Positions 25,315-33,591 of a DNA stretch of 35,201 nucleotides are shown here, piece by piece. This DNA comes from Bacteroidaceae bacterium (GTDB lineage Bacteria > Bacteroidota > Bacteroidia > Bacteroidales > Bacteroidaceae). The number at the start of each line of letters is the position of its first letter. Position 1 is the first letter of the stretch. The notes under the pieces are model-generated. The model had not been told where the DNA came from, did not search any database, and was given only the letters and a program-made list of their open reading frames with translations. The stretch is taken from assembly GCA_017617235.1 (NCBI GenBank), contig JAFZWQ010000034.1:1-35201 (forward strand), read 5' to 3'. Both the position numbers and the translations under genes were made by a program.

Positions 25315-26220
25315 ATGGAATATAATTTATCGCATTTGCAGGAACTGGAGACCGAGAGCATCCACATCATCCGCGAGGTGGCTGCTGAGTTCGAGAATCC
25401 TGTAATGTTGTACAGCATCGGTAAGGACTCGAGCGTGATGGTGCGCCTGGCTGAGAAGGCCTTTGCACCCGGCAAGGTACCCTTCCCCTTGATGCACATT
25501 GACAGCAAGTGGAAGTTCCGCGAGATGATAGAGTTTCGCGACAACTATGCCAAGAAGTACGGGTGGAACCTGATTGTGGAGTCGAATATGGAGGCATTCA
25601 ATGCCGGTGTGGGCCCCTTCACGCACGGTTCAAAGGTGCATACCGACCTGATGAAAACACGTGCCCTGTTGGATGCCCTGAACAAGTATAAGTTCGACGC
25701 AGCCTTTGGTGGTGCACGTCGCGACGAGGAGAAGAGCCGTGCCAAGGAGCGCATCTTCAGCTTCCGCGACAAGTTCAACCAGTGGGACCCTAAGAACCAG
25801 CGTCCAGAGTTGTGGGACATCTATAACAGCCGCGTACACAAGGGTGAGTCCATCCGTGTGTTCCCCCTGTCAAACTGGACCGAGTTAGACATCTGGCAGT
25901 ACATCCGTCTGGAGAACATTCCCATCGTGCCTTTGTACTACGCCAAGGAACGTCCCTGCGTGGAGATTGACGGTAACCTGATTATGGCCGACGACGACCG
26001 TCTGCCCAAGGAATATGTACCCCTCATCCACAACCGCATGGTACGCTTCCGCACACTGGGCTGCTGGCCGCTGACAGGTGCTGTAGAGTCGAACGCAACC
26101 ACCATCGAGGAGATTGTTGAGGAGATGATGACCACCACGAAGAGCGAGCGCACAACACGTGTCATCGACTTCGACCAGGAGGCCAGCATGGAGCAGAAGA
26201 AACGCGAGGGATACTTCTAA
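25315..26220 (+). CDS. cysD: Sulfate adenylyltransferase subunit 2
   Basis: CysD adenylates sulfate to APS, driven by GTP hydrolysis in CysN. The 301-residue product follows E. coli CysD (302 residues) throughout: [20 protein letters not shown], the PP-loop [36 protein letters not shown] and the C-terminal [18 protein letters not shown] choose the ATG at 25315. An in-frame TTG at 25297 would add six residues that come from the heptamer array. Confidence 0.97.
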   Translation: MEYNLSHLQELETESIHIIREVAAEFENPVMLYSIGKDSSVMVRLAEKAFAPGKVPFPLMHIDSKWKFREMIEFRDNYAKKYGWNLIVESNMEAFNAGVGPFTHGSKVHTDLMKTRALLDALNKYKFDAAFGGARRDEEKSRAKERIFSFRDKFNQWDPKNQRPELWDIYNSRVHKGESIRVFPLSNWTELDIWQYIRLENIPIVPLYYAKERPCVEIDGNLIMADDDRLPKEYVPLIHNRMVRFRTLGCWPLTGAVESNATTIEEIVEEMMTTTKSERTTRVIDFDQEASMEQKKREGYF

Positions 26221-26232
26221 TGTTAAACGACG

Positions 26233-26281
26233 AAAGGCAAAGGGCAAAAGTCAAAAGTCTTTAGCCGTTAGCCATTAGCCA
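26233..26281. repeat. Heptamer array between cysD and cysN
   Basis: Seven 7-base units in register: AAAGGCA, AAGGGCA, AAAGTCA, AAAGTCT, TTAGCCG, TTAGCCA, TTAGCCA. The array changes motif midway but keeps its period. It fills most of the 70-base gap. Confidence 0.85.
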
Positions 26282-26290
26282 AATATAATT

Positions 26291-27724
26291 ATGGAAGACA
26301 AGAAGATAGATATAAAGGCATTCCTGGATGCCGACGAGAAAAAAGACCTGCTCCGACTGCTGACTGCCGGCAGCGTAGACGACGGAAAGAGCACCCTGAT
26401 TGGCCGACTGCTGTTCGACTCAAAGAAACTCTACGAGGACCAGCTGCAGGCGTTGGAGCGCGACTCCGTGCGTGTAGGAAATGCCGGAGCAGGGGAGATT
26501 GACTATGCCCTGTTGCTGGACGGACTGAAGGCAGAGCGCGAGGAAGGTATCACCATCGACGTGGCCTACCGCTACTTCTCGACCAACCAGCGTAAGTTCA
26601 TCATTGCTGACACACCGGGACACGAGCAGTACACCCGTAACATGATTACCGGTGGTTCTACGGCAAACCTGGCTATCATATTGGTTGACGCGCGTGCGGG
26701 AGTCATCACGCAAACACGCCGCCATACGTTCCTGGTATCCCTGCTGGGCATCAAGCACATCGTGCTGGCCGTGAACAAGATGGACCTCGTGGACTTCTCG
26801 CAGGAGGTGTTTGAAAGCATCAAGAAGGAATATCTGGCACTGACCACACAGCTGGGCATCGAGGACGTTACCTGCTTCCCCATCTCCGCCAAGAAGGGCG
26901 ACAATGTGGTGGAAAAGAGCGCAAACACACCCTGGTACGACGGACCGGCACTGCTGAACTTCCTGGAGACCGTGCCCATACACCGCGACCGCAACATGAC
27001 CAGCTTCCGCTATCCCGTGCAGTATGTGCTGCGTCCCAATCTGGACTTCCGTGGATTCTGCGGCAAGATAGCCAGCGGTGTCATCCGCAAGGGCGACGAA
27101 ATCGTGGCACTGCCCTCCATGAAGCGCAGCCATGTCAAGAGCATCGTTACCTATGAAGGTGAACTCGAGGAGGCATTCTGCCCACAGAGCGTAACCATCT
27201 GTCTGGAGGACGAGATTGACATCAGCCGAGGCGAGATGATTGTAAAGCCAGAGGACGTGCCCAACATAGGTCGCTCGTTCGAGACCATGCTGGTGTGGAT
27301 GGACGAGGAGAAGATGGATCGCTCGAAGCAGTTCTTCCTGAAGCACAACACCAACACCACACGTGCCAACATCGACAGCGTGCAGTACCGCGTGGATGTG
27401 AATACAATGGAACGCCTGGAAGGTCGCGACTTCAAACTGAATGAGATAGGTTGCGTGCGTATCACCACTGCCAAGACACTCTTCTTCGACAGTTACAAGG
27501 ACAACCGCGCCACGGGAGCCTTCATCCTCATCGACCCCATCACCAACAACACCTCGGCAGTGGGCATGATTATCCGTCCGCTGGAGGAGAACGAGACCAA
27601 CGAGACGGCTGTTCCCACACTGGACCTGCCCAAGCTGGGCATCGCTCCCGAGCACTACGAGGCTGTGGAGAAGGCTGTTGCCGAACTCTCGCGTCAGGGT
27701 CTGGAAGTGAAAATCATAAAGTAA
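26291..27724 (+). CDS. cysN: Sulfate adenylyltransferase subunit 1 (GTPase)
   Basis: CysN is the regulatory GTPase partner of CysD in ATP sulfurylase. The 477 residues carry G1 GSVDDGKST (27-35), switch GIT (86-88), DTPGHEQY (107-114) and NKMD (162-165), followed by two EF-Tu-like beta-barrels. Length matches E. coli CysN, so there is no fused APS kinase, in line with the separate cysC. An octamer array follows it before the sulfotransferase gene. Confidence 0.96.
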   Translation: MEDKKIDIKAFLDADEKKDLLRLLTAGSVDDGKSTLIGRLLFDSKKLYEDQLQALERDSVRVGNAGAGEIDYALLLDGLKAEREEGITIDVAYRYFSTNQRKFIIADTPGHEQYTRNMITGGSTANLAIILVDARAGVITQTRRHTFLVSLLGIKHIVLAVNKMDLVDFSQEVFESIKKEYLALTTQLGIEDVTCFPISAKKGDNVVEKSANTPWYDGPALLNFLETVPIHRDRNMTSFRYPVQYVLRPNLDFRGFCGKIASGVIRKGDEIVALPSMKRSHVKSIVTYEGELEEAFCPQSVTICLEDEIDISRGEMIVKPEDVPNIGRSFETMLVWMDEEKMDRSKQFFLKHNTNTTRANIDSVQYRVDVNTMERLEGRDFKLNEIGCVRITTAKTLFFDSYKDNRATGAFILIDPITNNTSAVGMIIRPLEENETNETAVPTLDLPKLGIAPEHYEAVEKAVAELSRQGLEVKIIK

Positions 27725-27756
27725 ATAACGTAATAACTAAATAACGTTATAACGCC
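27725..27756. repeat. Octamer array between cysN and the sulfotransferase gene
   Basis: Four exact 8-base units: ATAACGTA, ATAACTAA, ATAACGTT, ATAACGCC. Confidence 0.85.
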
Positions 27757-27770
27757 AAAATAGAAATAAA

Positions 27771-28892
27771 ATGGGATTAATAGAATTTAGCAAGCTGCCC
27801 GTAAACACACTGGTTGGTGCCGACTGGAAAACCTTCAAGGCCGTAACCAAAGGACAGCACATAGCACCCGAAAAGCGTACAAAGTTCAGACTTACGAAAT
27901 GGATTTGCCGACTGCTCAGCGTAACGACTCCCATACAGGAACGCCGCTACAAGCGCACGTTGGCCAAGATACCCCTTGAGCACGACCCTGTATTCATCCT
28001 CGGTCACTGGCGTAGCGGTACCACCTTCGTACACAACATTCTGGCACAAGACCCCCGATTCGGATACACCACAACCTACCAGACGGTGTTCCCACACTAC
28101 ATGATGGCCCTGCAGGGACTATTCAAACCCGTCATGGGATGGCTGATGCCCAGTCACCGACCCACCGACAACATGGAGCTGGCACCCGATCTGCCACAGG
28201 AAGAGGAGTTTGCCCTGCAAAACACATGCCCCACATCGTACTACCTGTTCTGGTTCTTCCCCGAAAGGATGCAGGAGTATTGCGACCGTTTCCTCACAAT
28301 GAAGGATGCCACACCCGAAGAGATTGCCGACTTCAAGGAGAAGTTTGAGAAGCTGGTGAAGATTTCGATGTGGAACTCGCGCCGCTATGTGAAGGACGCC
28401 CAGTACCTGTCGAAGAACCCGCCACACACAGGTAAGGTGAAGACATTGGTTGAGATGTACCCCAATGCCAAGTTCATCTACCTGATGCGCAATCCATACA
28501 CCGTGTTTGAGTCGAGCCGCAGTTTCTTCACGAACACCATTGCGCCCCTGGAACTGCACTCGATACCCCTCGACCAGATGGAACGCAACATCCTGCGCAA
28601 CTACATGGAATTGTACAAAGCCTACCAGGAGCAGAAGAAATACATCCCCAAGGGCAACCTCATAGAAATCCGTTTCGAGGATGTGGAGAAAGATGCCATG
28701 GGACTGGCCGAACGCCTGTACAGCGAACTCTCCCTGCCCGGATGGGAAGAGGCAAAGCCCTACATCCAGAAGTACATCGACGGAAAGAAGGGTTACAAGA
28801 AGAACCAGTACCAGTACGACCCGCGCACCGTTCAGTTGGTTAACGAGGCATGGGGTAGTGTGCTGGATGAGTGGGGTTACGAGCGCCTATAA
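27771..28892 (+). CDS. PAPS-dependent sulfotransferase, BtSULT-like candidate
   Basis: A cytoplasmic sulfotransferase of 373 residues. The 5'-phosphosulfate loop is GHWRSGTTF (78-86). LSKNPPH (K214) follows, and the 3'-phosphate site is YLMRNPYTVFESSRSFF (R240, S248). It ends the cysC-cysD-cysN operon, so its PAPS is made by its own neighbours. From memory, B. thetaiotaomicron has a comparable cluster whose sulfotransferase (BT_0416, BtSULT) sulfonates cholesterol and other flat steroids. The acceptor here is not readable from the sequence; a lipid or glycan acceptor is also possible. Confidence 0.87.
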   Translation: MGLIEFSKLPVNTLVGADWKTFKAVTKGQHIAPEKRTKFRLTKWICRLLSVTTPIQERRYKRTLAKIPLEHDPVFILGHWRSGTTFVHNILAQDPRFGYTTTYQTVFPHYMMALQGLFKPVMGWLMPSHRPTDNMELAPDLPQEEEFALQNTCPTSYYLFWFFPERMQEYCDRFLTMKDATPEEIADFKEKFEKLVKISMWNSRRYVKDAQYLSKNPPHTGKVKTLVEMYPNAKFIYLMRNPYTVFESSRSFFTNTIAPLELHSIPLDQMERNILRNYMELYKAYQEQKKYIPKGNLIEIRFEDVEKDAMGLAERLYSELSLPGWEEAKPYIQKYIDGKKGYKKNQYQYDPRTVQLVNEAWGSVLDEWGYERL

Positions 28893-28897
28893 AGTTG

Positions 28898-28933
28898 TCC
28901 CCTAAGCCCCATAGGGCATATAAGGCATAACGG
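28898..28933. repeat. Nonamer array after the sulfotransferase gene
   Basis: Four 9-base units: TCCCCTAAG, CCCCATAGG, GCATATAAG, GCATAACGG. Same family as the array at 11527-11571. It lies between two convergent genes. Confidence 0.8.
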
Positions 28934-28937
28934 CCCA

Positions 28938-29279
28938 TTAATTAAAGAGCAGAAGCTGACGAGAATCATCTTTACGGATGGTTTTCGTCGGCTTTTCTTC
29001 TTCCTTGGGCATATCAATGAAAATATCCAGCTGTACGGCAATATCCTGCTTCAGACCATAACGTCCCCAACGCAGATGGATGAAAGGGGAGTGGCGCTGC
29101 CGTGACTGGTACCACAGATAGCGGCGAACCTGGTTGTACAACTGGGGATAAACCACATCGTGGGCAAAGATACCATTGTGCAGATTATAGAGCTGACGAG
29201 CAAGCTGGCGAAGGCCCATTCCCTCGCGTCCACTGCGCAGCAGCATGTCCATAATATCCGTATGGTAGATGTTTTTCAT
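28938..29279 (-). CDS. Small winged-helix-like protein (possible HARE-HTH type)
   Basis: A basic protein of 113 residues. Residues 1-75 have the pattern of a winged-helix fold close to HARE-HTH: LLRSGREGMGLRQLARQLYN, then a long helix VYPQLYNQVRRYLWY, then FIHLRWGRYGLK resembling the closing F-x-x-x-x-GxxxL strand. The C-terminal tail is charged. The start at 29277-29279 is fixed by the promoter at 29304-29335; an in-frame ATG at 29381 would lie upstream of that promoter. It is divergent from the pectin operon and might regulate it, which is a guess from position. Confidence 0.6.
   Translation of the reverse strand: MKNIYHTDIMDMLLRSGREGMGLRQLARQLYNLHNGIFAHDVVYPQLYNQVRRYLWYQSRQRHSPFIHLRWGRYGLKQDIAVQLDIFIDMPKEEEKPTKTIRKDDSRQLLLFN
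28953..29002 (+). terminator. Terminator of the sulfotransferase operon, inside the opposite gene
   Basis: Positions 28953-28971 pair with 28976-28994 as RNA over 19 bp around the loop UUAC, using five G-U wobbles and no mismatch. UUCUUCUU follows. On the minus strand the wobble positions become A-C mismatches, so the structure works only for rightward transcription. The whole hairpin lies in the last codons of the convergent gene 28938-29279. Confidence 0.85.
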
Positions 29280-29303
29280 ACTCGTTTTATCCCAAAGGTT
29301 TAG

Positions 29304-29335
29304 CAAAGATACATCAAAATAGGTTAAATCGCAAA
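29304..29335 (-). promoter_or_regulatory. Promoter of the small winged-helix gene
   Basis: On the minus strand TTTG (29332-29335), a 20-base spacer and TATCTTTG (29304-29311) match the consensus exactly. Transcription should start near 29298, about 20 bases before the ATG. Confidence 0.85.
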
Positions 29336-29365
29336 TATATAGATGGCAAATCGACAGATTATTTG

Positions 29366-29373
29366 TATATTTG
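29366..29373 (+). promoter_or_regulatory. Promoter -7 box of the pectin operon
   Basis: TATATTTG fits TAnnTTTG and lies 26 bases before the lipoprotein ATG at 29400. No good -33 TTTG is seen, so it may need an activator. It lies 31 bases from the divergent promoter. Confidence 0.6.
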
Positions 29374-29399
29374 TACTGCAAATGTAAATATTTTGAGCT

Positions 29400-30110
29400 A
29401 TGAAGAAAATACTTTTACCCCTGATGGCACTTGCCATACTGTTGACGGGGGCATGTAACAAGGAGAGTTATTACCACACAATGTCCATCGTGAAACCCGT
29501 GCAGGCAAGCATTGTCTTTGCCGACCAGGAAATCGACACGCTGCAGTTCTACACCACAGACAACTTCACACTGACTTCCAATGCCGACTGGGCTGTTGTT
29601 CCCGACACCATGAAGTCCGGAAAGATTAAGAACTATTACCATCAGGTATGGGTGGTGACGTCTCCCATTGTGTTCGATGCCAACACCACAGGCAGTCCTC
29701 GCACGGCACAAATCAGCATTAAATGCTTTGGCGACGACGATTGGGACAATACAGGAACAGCCACTTTCCACCAGATATCGTGGCTCGACATCACACGTCC
29801 CTTGCCTAAATATTCCTATAAGGAGAGGGTAGTGACAGGAGCAACATTCGAAGCCGAGGATTCTGCCACGCAGGTTACGGACACCCTGGTTTTCTATGTC
29901 TTCAGCAATTGGACACTGACCGATGGTGATTTTGTTCATCCTGAGACTCTTTCCGGAAACCCGGGCGAGAACAAGGTGCCCCTGAGGGTGGAACAGAATG
30001 CCAGCACGGTATCCCGCGAAACCAGCATCATGCTGACCAGTCGTGGTGTGAAGACCTCCATCAAATATACCCAGAAGGGCAAGAAAGAAGAAAAAGACGA
30101 TAAGGAATGA
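29400..30110 (+). CDS. Surface lipoprotein with BACON-like domains
   Basis: A 236-residue lipoprotein. The signal peptide ends in the lipobox LTGAC (C19). Two beta-sandwich stretches follow, with phrases typical of BACON domains: FTLTSNADWAVV and, later, VFSNWTLTDG, then RETSIMLTSRG. BACON domains are found in Bacteroidetes glycan-handling proteins, often as spacers or mucin/carbohydrate-associated modules. It opens the operon with GH51, MltG and an acetylesterase and overlaps the GH51 gene by four bases. It has no visible catalytic motif. Confidence 0.7.
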   Translation: MKKILLPLMALAILLTGACNKESYYHTMSIVKPVQASIVFADQEIDTLQFYTTDNFTLTSNADWAVVPDTMKSGKIKNYYHQVWVVTSPIVFDANTTGSPRTAQISIKCFGDDDWDNTGTATFHQISWLDITRPLPKYSYKERVVTGATFEAEDSATQVTDTLVFYVFSNWTLTDGDFVHPETLSGNPGENKVPLRVEQNASTVSRETSIMLTSRGVKTSIKYTQKGKKEEKDDKE

Positions 30111-32581
30111 ATAAGTTACTGACCCTCATACTGCTGGCCTGCACCACGCAGCTTTCGGCAGGCGTGCCCGATAGTGTACTCGTCCGCCCTCTGGCTCAGG
30201 CCAACGGCAGCGGATTATTCTTGGAATGGAGTAGCGACGGAACGCTGTGGAAACGGGTAACAGAGGGACGTATCCTGGCCAGCGACTATGGCACATGGGG
30301 ACGCGAGAAGATGCTCTTTGCACCCAGCATTGTCCGGGGTGCCGACGGGCTGTATGTCCTTGTATTCCAGGTGAATGACAAAGCCAACCAGTTTGCCGTA
30401 TCAACGACACGCGACTTCATACACTGGCGCCCGCAGGACTATCTTTATATGAAGGGCGCGGGACAATGCCTTGAGCCTGTAGTGCAGTACGCCAACGGGA
30501 AATACACGGTAACCTTCCATAATAAGGAGGGTCAGTACTATACGACAGAAACCAGTGACCTGGCACATTTTACAGAACCCCGACCATCGGAGAAGGTGCA
30601 GTGTGACGGCATTTTCAAGATGTCGTACAACAACATGAAGGCCATTGGCGACAACCAGGTAGCCTCTCATCAGAAAAGCATCCGCGAGAACGAGTTGGCA
30701 CGCGACAACGAAGCACGTTTCAAGGATGTCCGTGACCTGCAAGCCGAGGTGGTCTTCGATGCCACACAAACCAAGGCCATTAGCGACATGCTGATGGGAA
30801 TCTTCTTCGAGGATATCAACTATAGTGCCGATGGCGGATTGAATGCCCAGCTCATTCAAAACGGTGACTTTGAATACGACCCGCACGACCGTGGAGGGGA
30901 TAGAAACTGGAACCAGATGACAGCCTGGCAATTGGTGGGCGATGCTACATTAAATACCGATAAGGAAGGTGTCAGTCAGAACAACTGTCACGCCGTAGCC
31001 ATAGATGTGAAATCGGTAGGTGCATCGCTGCAGAATCAGGGCTGGGACGGCATCGTGGTCAAGAAGGATGCAAAATACGACCTTTCGCTTTACCTGGAAG
31101 GGGGGAAGGTGCTGGTGTCGTTAAAGGATGGAGACAAAACCCTGGCTTCGACCATACTGACAGGCGGAAAGAAGGGCTGGAAGATGCTGAAGGCCGTGAT
31201 GCGCCCCAAGGCGTCTGCCACGAATGCCATACTCGATATCCAACCCTTGACTGTCGGGGTTACCGCTGTGGACATGGTTTCACTCGTTCCACAAGACACC
31301 TACAAGGGACACGGCCTGCGCAAGGATTTGGCAGAGACGCTGGAGGCACTGAAGCCCCGTTTCATGCGCTTCCCCGGTGGCTGTGTGACACACGGCGACG
31401 GCATCGGTAACATCTATCGCTGGAAGGAAACCATCGGTCCGCTGAAAGACCGCAAGCCGCTGCGCAATATCTGGGGTTATCACCAGAGCCGTCAGTTGGG
31501 TTTCTACGAGTTCTTCCAGATGTGCGAGGACATGCAGATGGAACCGCTGCCCGTGTTGGCCGGTGGTGTTCCCTGTCAGAACTCGAGCGACGGTGGAGCA
31601 GGGCAGCAGGGCGGTATTCCCATGGAGGAGATGCCTGCCTACGTCCAGGACATCCTCGACCTGGTGGAATGGGCCAATGGCGACGAAACCACGACTTGGG
31701 GTCGCAAACGTATTGAGCAAGGACACAAGAAACCCTTCAACCTGAAGTACTTGGGCATTGGCAACGAGGACCTCATCAGCCCGACCTTTGCAGAACGCTA
31801 CCTGATGATTTGCAAGGCAGTGAAGGCGAAGTATCCTGAGATTCAGATTTGCGGTACGGCAGGTCCTTTCTATTCCGGTAGCGACTACGACGAAGGCTGG
31901 AGAATTGCCACGGAGAACAAGGATGTGTTCAGCCTGATAGACGAGCATTACTATCTGCCGCCCTCGTGGTACATCTACAACCAGGACTTCTATGACCAGT
32001 ACGACCGTACGGCTCCTAAGGTCTATCTGGGCGAGTGGGCAGCGCATGTCCCTGGACGGGCAAGCACCATAGAGACGGCCTTGTGCGAGGCGCTCCATTT
32101 CTGCTCGCTGGAGCGGAATGGCGATGTGGTGGTCATGAGCAGCTATGCGCCCCTGCTGGCCAAGGACAGACATACGCAGTGGAATCCCGACATGATTTAC
32201 TTCAGCAACACCGAGGTCAGGCCGACAGTGGGGTACTATGCACAGAAGATGTGCGGCAACAGTCAGGGCAACGAGTACATCCAGTCCACCATCAGCGTCA
32301 ACAGTCGCCAGGCAGGCGTCAGAGAGCGTATGGCCGTAAGTGCTGTACGCGATACGAAGAGTGGAAGGACCTATCTGAAACTGGTGAATGTGCTGAACCA
32401 CGAGGTGAAGGTGCACATGCAGCTCAAGGGGCTCATCGATGGCGAGAAGACCTGCCGGAGAACGATGCTCACGGGCAACTACGACAGCACATCGGCAAGA
32501 CCGCAGGAAGACAACATCCAGGTGAAGCCCGACGGGCAATACACCATGCCGGCATACTCTTTTACGTTGATTGAACTATAA
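30107..32581 (+). CDS. GH51 alpha-L-arabinofuranosidase with an extra N-terminal module
   Basis: Predicted to release terminal arabinose from arabinan or arabinoxylan side chains, probably in the periplasm or at the cell surface. Of its 824 residues, 1-19 are a signal peptide. Residues 20-165 look like part of a five-bladed GH43/GH32-type propeller (APSIVRGADGLYVLVFQ, STTRDFIHWRPQDY). Residues 212-395 include a carbohydrate-binding-like beta domain. The GH51 barrel follows with RFPGGC, acid/base GNE (E554) and nucleophile LGEW (E643), then a C-terminal beta domain. The N-terminal propeller piece is too short to be a full enzyme. Confidence 0.9.
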   Translation: MNKLLTLILLACTTQLSAGVPDSVLVRPLAQANGSGLFLEWSSDGTLWKRVTEGRILASDYGTWGREKMLFAPSIVRGADGLYVLVFQVNDKANQFAVSTTRDFIHWRPQDYLYMKGAGQCLEPVVQYANGKYTVTFHNKEGQYYTTETSDLAHFTEPRPSEKVQCDGIFKMSYNNMKAIGDNQVASHQKSIRENELARDNEARFKDVRDLQAEVVFDATQTKAISDMLMGIFFEDINYSADGGLNAQLIQNGDFEYDPHDRGGDRNWNQMTAWQLVGDATLNTDKEGVSQNNCHAVAIDVKSVGASLQNQGWDGIVVKKDAKYDLSLYLEGGKVLVSLKDGDKTLASTILTGGKKGWKMLKAVMRPKASATNAILDIQPLTVGVTAVDMVSLVPQDTYKGHGLRKDLAETLEALKPRFMRFPGGCVTHGDGIGNIYRWKETIGPLKDRKPLRNIWGYHQSRQLGFYEFFQMCEDMQMEPLPVLAGGVPCQNSSDGGAGQQGGIPMEEMPAYVQDILDLVEWANGDETTTWGRKRIEQGHKKPFNLKYLGIGNEDLISPTFAERYLMICKAVKAKYPEIQICGTAGPFYSGSDYDEGWRIATENKDVFSLIDEHYYLPPSWYIYNQDFYDQYDRTAPKVYLGEWAAHVPGRASTIETALCEALHFCSLERNGDVVVMSSYAPLLAKDRHTQWNPDMIYFSNTEVRPTVGYYAQKMCGNSQGNEYIQSTISVNSRQAGVRERMAVSAVRDTKSGRTYLKLVNVLNHEVKVHMQLKGLIDGEKTCRRTMLTGNYDSTSARPQEDNIQVKPDGQYTMPAYSFTLIEL

Positions 32582-33579
32582 TGAACAAGAAGAAAATATT
32601 GACATTGTCGCTGCTGGGCATCCTCTTTGCCTGCCTCTACACGGTGGGGATATTCATGGGGGAATGCGCCAGGGAAAAGACACTCATATACATACTGGCG
32701 GACGACACGCCTGCGTCTGTCAAGACGGCGCTGAAGGAGAAGGGTGTGCGCACACAGGGCTTTTCCATGCTCTGCCGCTTCCTCAACTACAAGGTTCGTC
32801 CGGGTCAGTATCTTATCAACAAAGGCGACAACATACTGATGGTGTTTCGTCGTCTGAGAAACGGTCAGCAGGAACCTGTGAACCTGACCATCCCTTCCGT
32901 GAGGACGATGGACCGGCTAGCCGCTTTCCTGGGCGAGAAACTGATGATGGATTCCACTGAGGTGACAGACGCTTTCCGTGATTCCGAATTCTGTGAGAGC
33001 TACGGTTACAGCATCGAGACACTGCCTGCGCTGTTCATTCCCAACACCTATCAGGTGTACTGGACCACATCGCTGGACGAATTCATGAAACGCATGCAAC
33101 GCGAGAACAAGGCTTTCTGGAACGACAGTCGCGACCAAAAGGCCAAGGCGATGGGCATGTCGCACGAGCAGGTGGTGACACTGGCCAGCATCGTCGACGA
33201 GGAAACGGCGAACAACGGCGAAAAGCCCATGATTGCAGGCATGTACATCAAGCGTCTGCAGATAGGAATGCCCCTGCAGGCCGACCCCACGGTGAAGTTC
33301 GCTCTGGGCGATTTCTCGCTGCGCAGGATATGGGGCAAGCACCTGAACGTGGACAGCCCATACAACACGTACAAGAACACCGGACTGCCTCCTGGTCCCA
33401 TCCGCATCCCGTCTGTGGCAGGCATCGATGCCGTGCTGAATTACGTCCGGCACGACTACATCTATATGTGTGCCAAAGAGGATTTCTCGGGTACGCACAA
33501 CTTTGCCCGCACCTATGCCGAGCACCTGCAGAACGCCCGTCGTTACACCCAGGCCCTGAACGAACGCAACATCAAGTAG
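32581..33579 (+). CDS. mltG: Endolytic murein transglycosylase MltG
   Basis: MltG cuts nascent glycan strands of peptidoglycan at the inner membrane. Of its 332 residues, one membrane span lies at 5-25, a LysM-like region follows, and the YceG domain carries ASIVDEET (202-209), GMPLQADPTVKFALG, YNTYKNTGLPPGPI and the closing GTHNFARTYAEH. The first acidic residue of the usual VEKET is Asp here (VDEET), with E207 and E208 kept. It overlaps the GH51 stop by one base (TAATG), placing a cell-wall gene in a pectin operon. Confidence 0.94.
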   Translation: MNKKKILTLSLLGILFACLYTVGIFMGECAREKTLIYILADDTPASVKTALKEKGVRTQGFSMLCRFLNYKVRPGQYLINKGDNILMVFRRLRNGQQEPVNLTIPSVRTMDRLAAFLGEKLMMDSTEVTDAFRDSEFCESYGYSIETLPALFIPNTYQVYWTTSLDEFMKRMQRENKAFWNDSRDQKAKAMGMSHEQVVTLASIVDEETANNGEKPMIAGMYIKRLQIGMPLQADPTVKFALGDFSLRRIWGKHLNVDSPYNTYKNTGLPPGPIRIPSVAGIDAVLNYVRHDYIYMCAKEDFSGTHNFARTYAEHLQNARRYTQALNERNIK

Positions 33580-33591
33580 ATTTAAGGATTT

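Noticed and set aside
26420-27655. Long minus-strand open frame (411 codons) opposite cysN
   Set aside because: CysN is complete on the plus strand. The antisense frame is kept open by codon bias only.
29280-29381. Extended start of the small winged-helix gene
   Set aside because: The extra 34 codons lie across and upstream of its consensus promoter.
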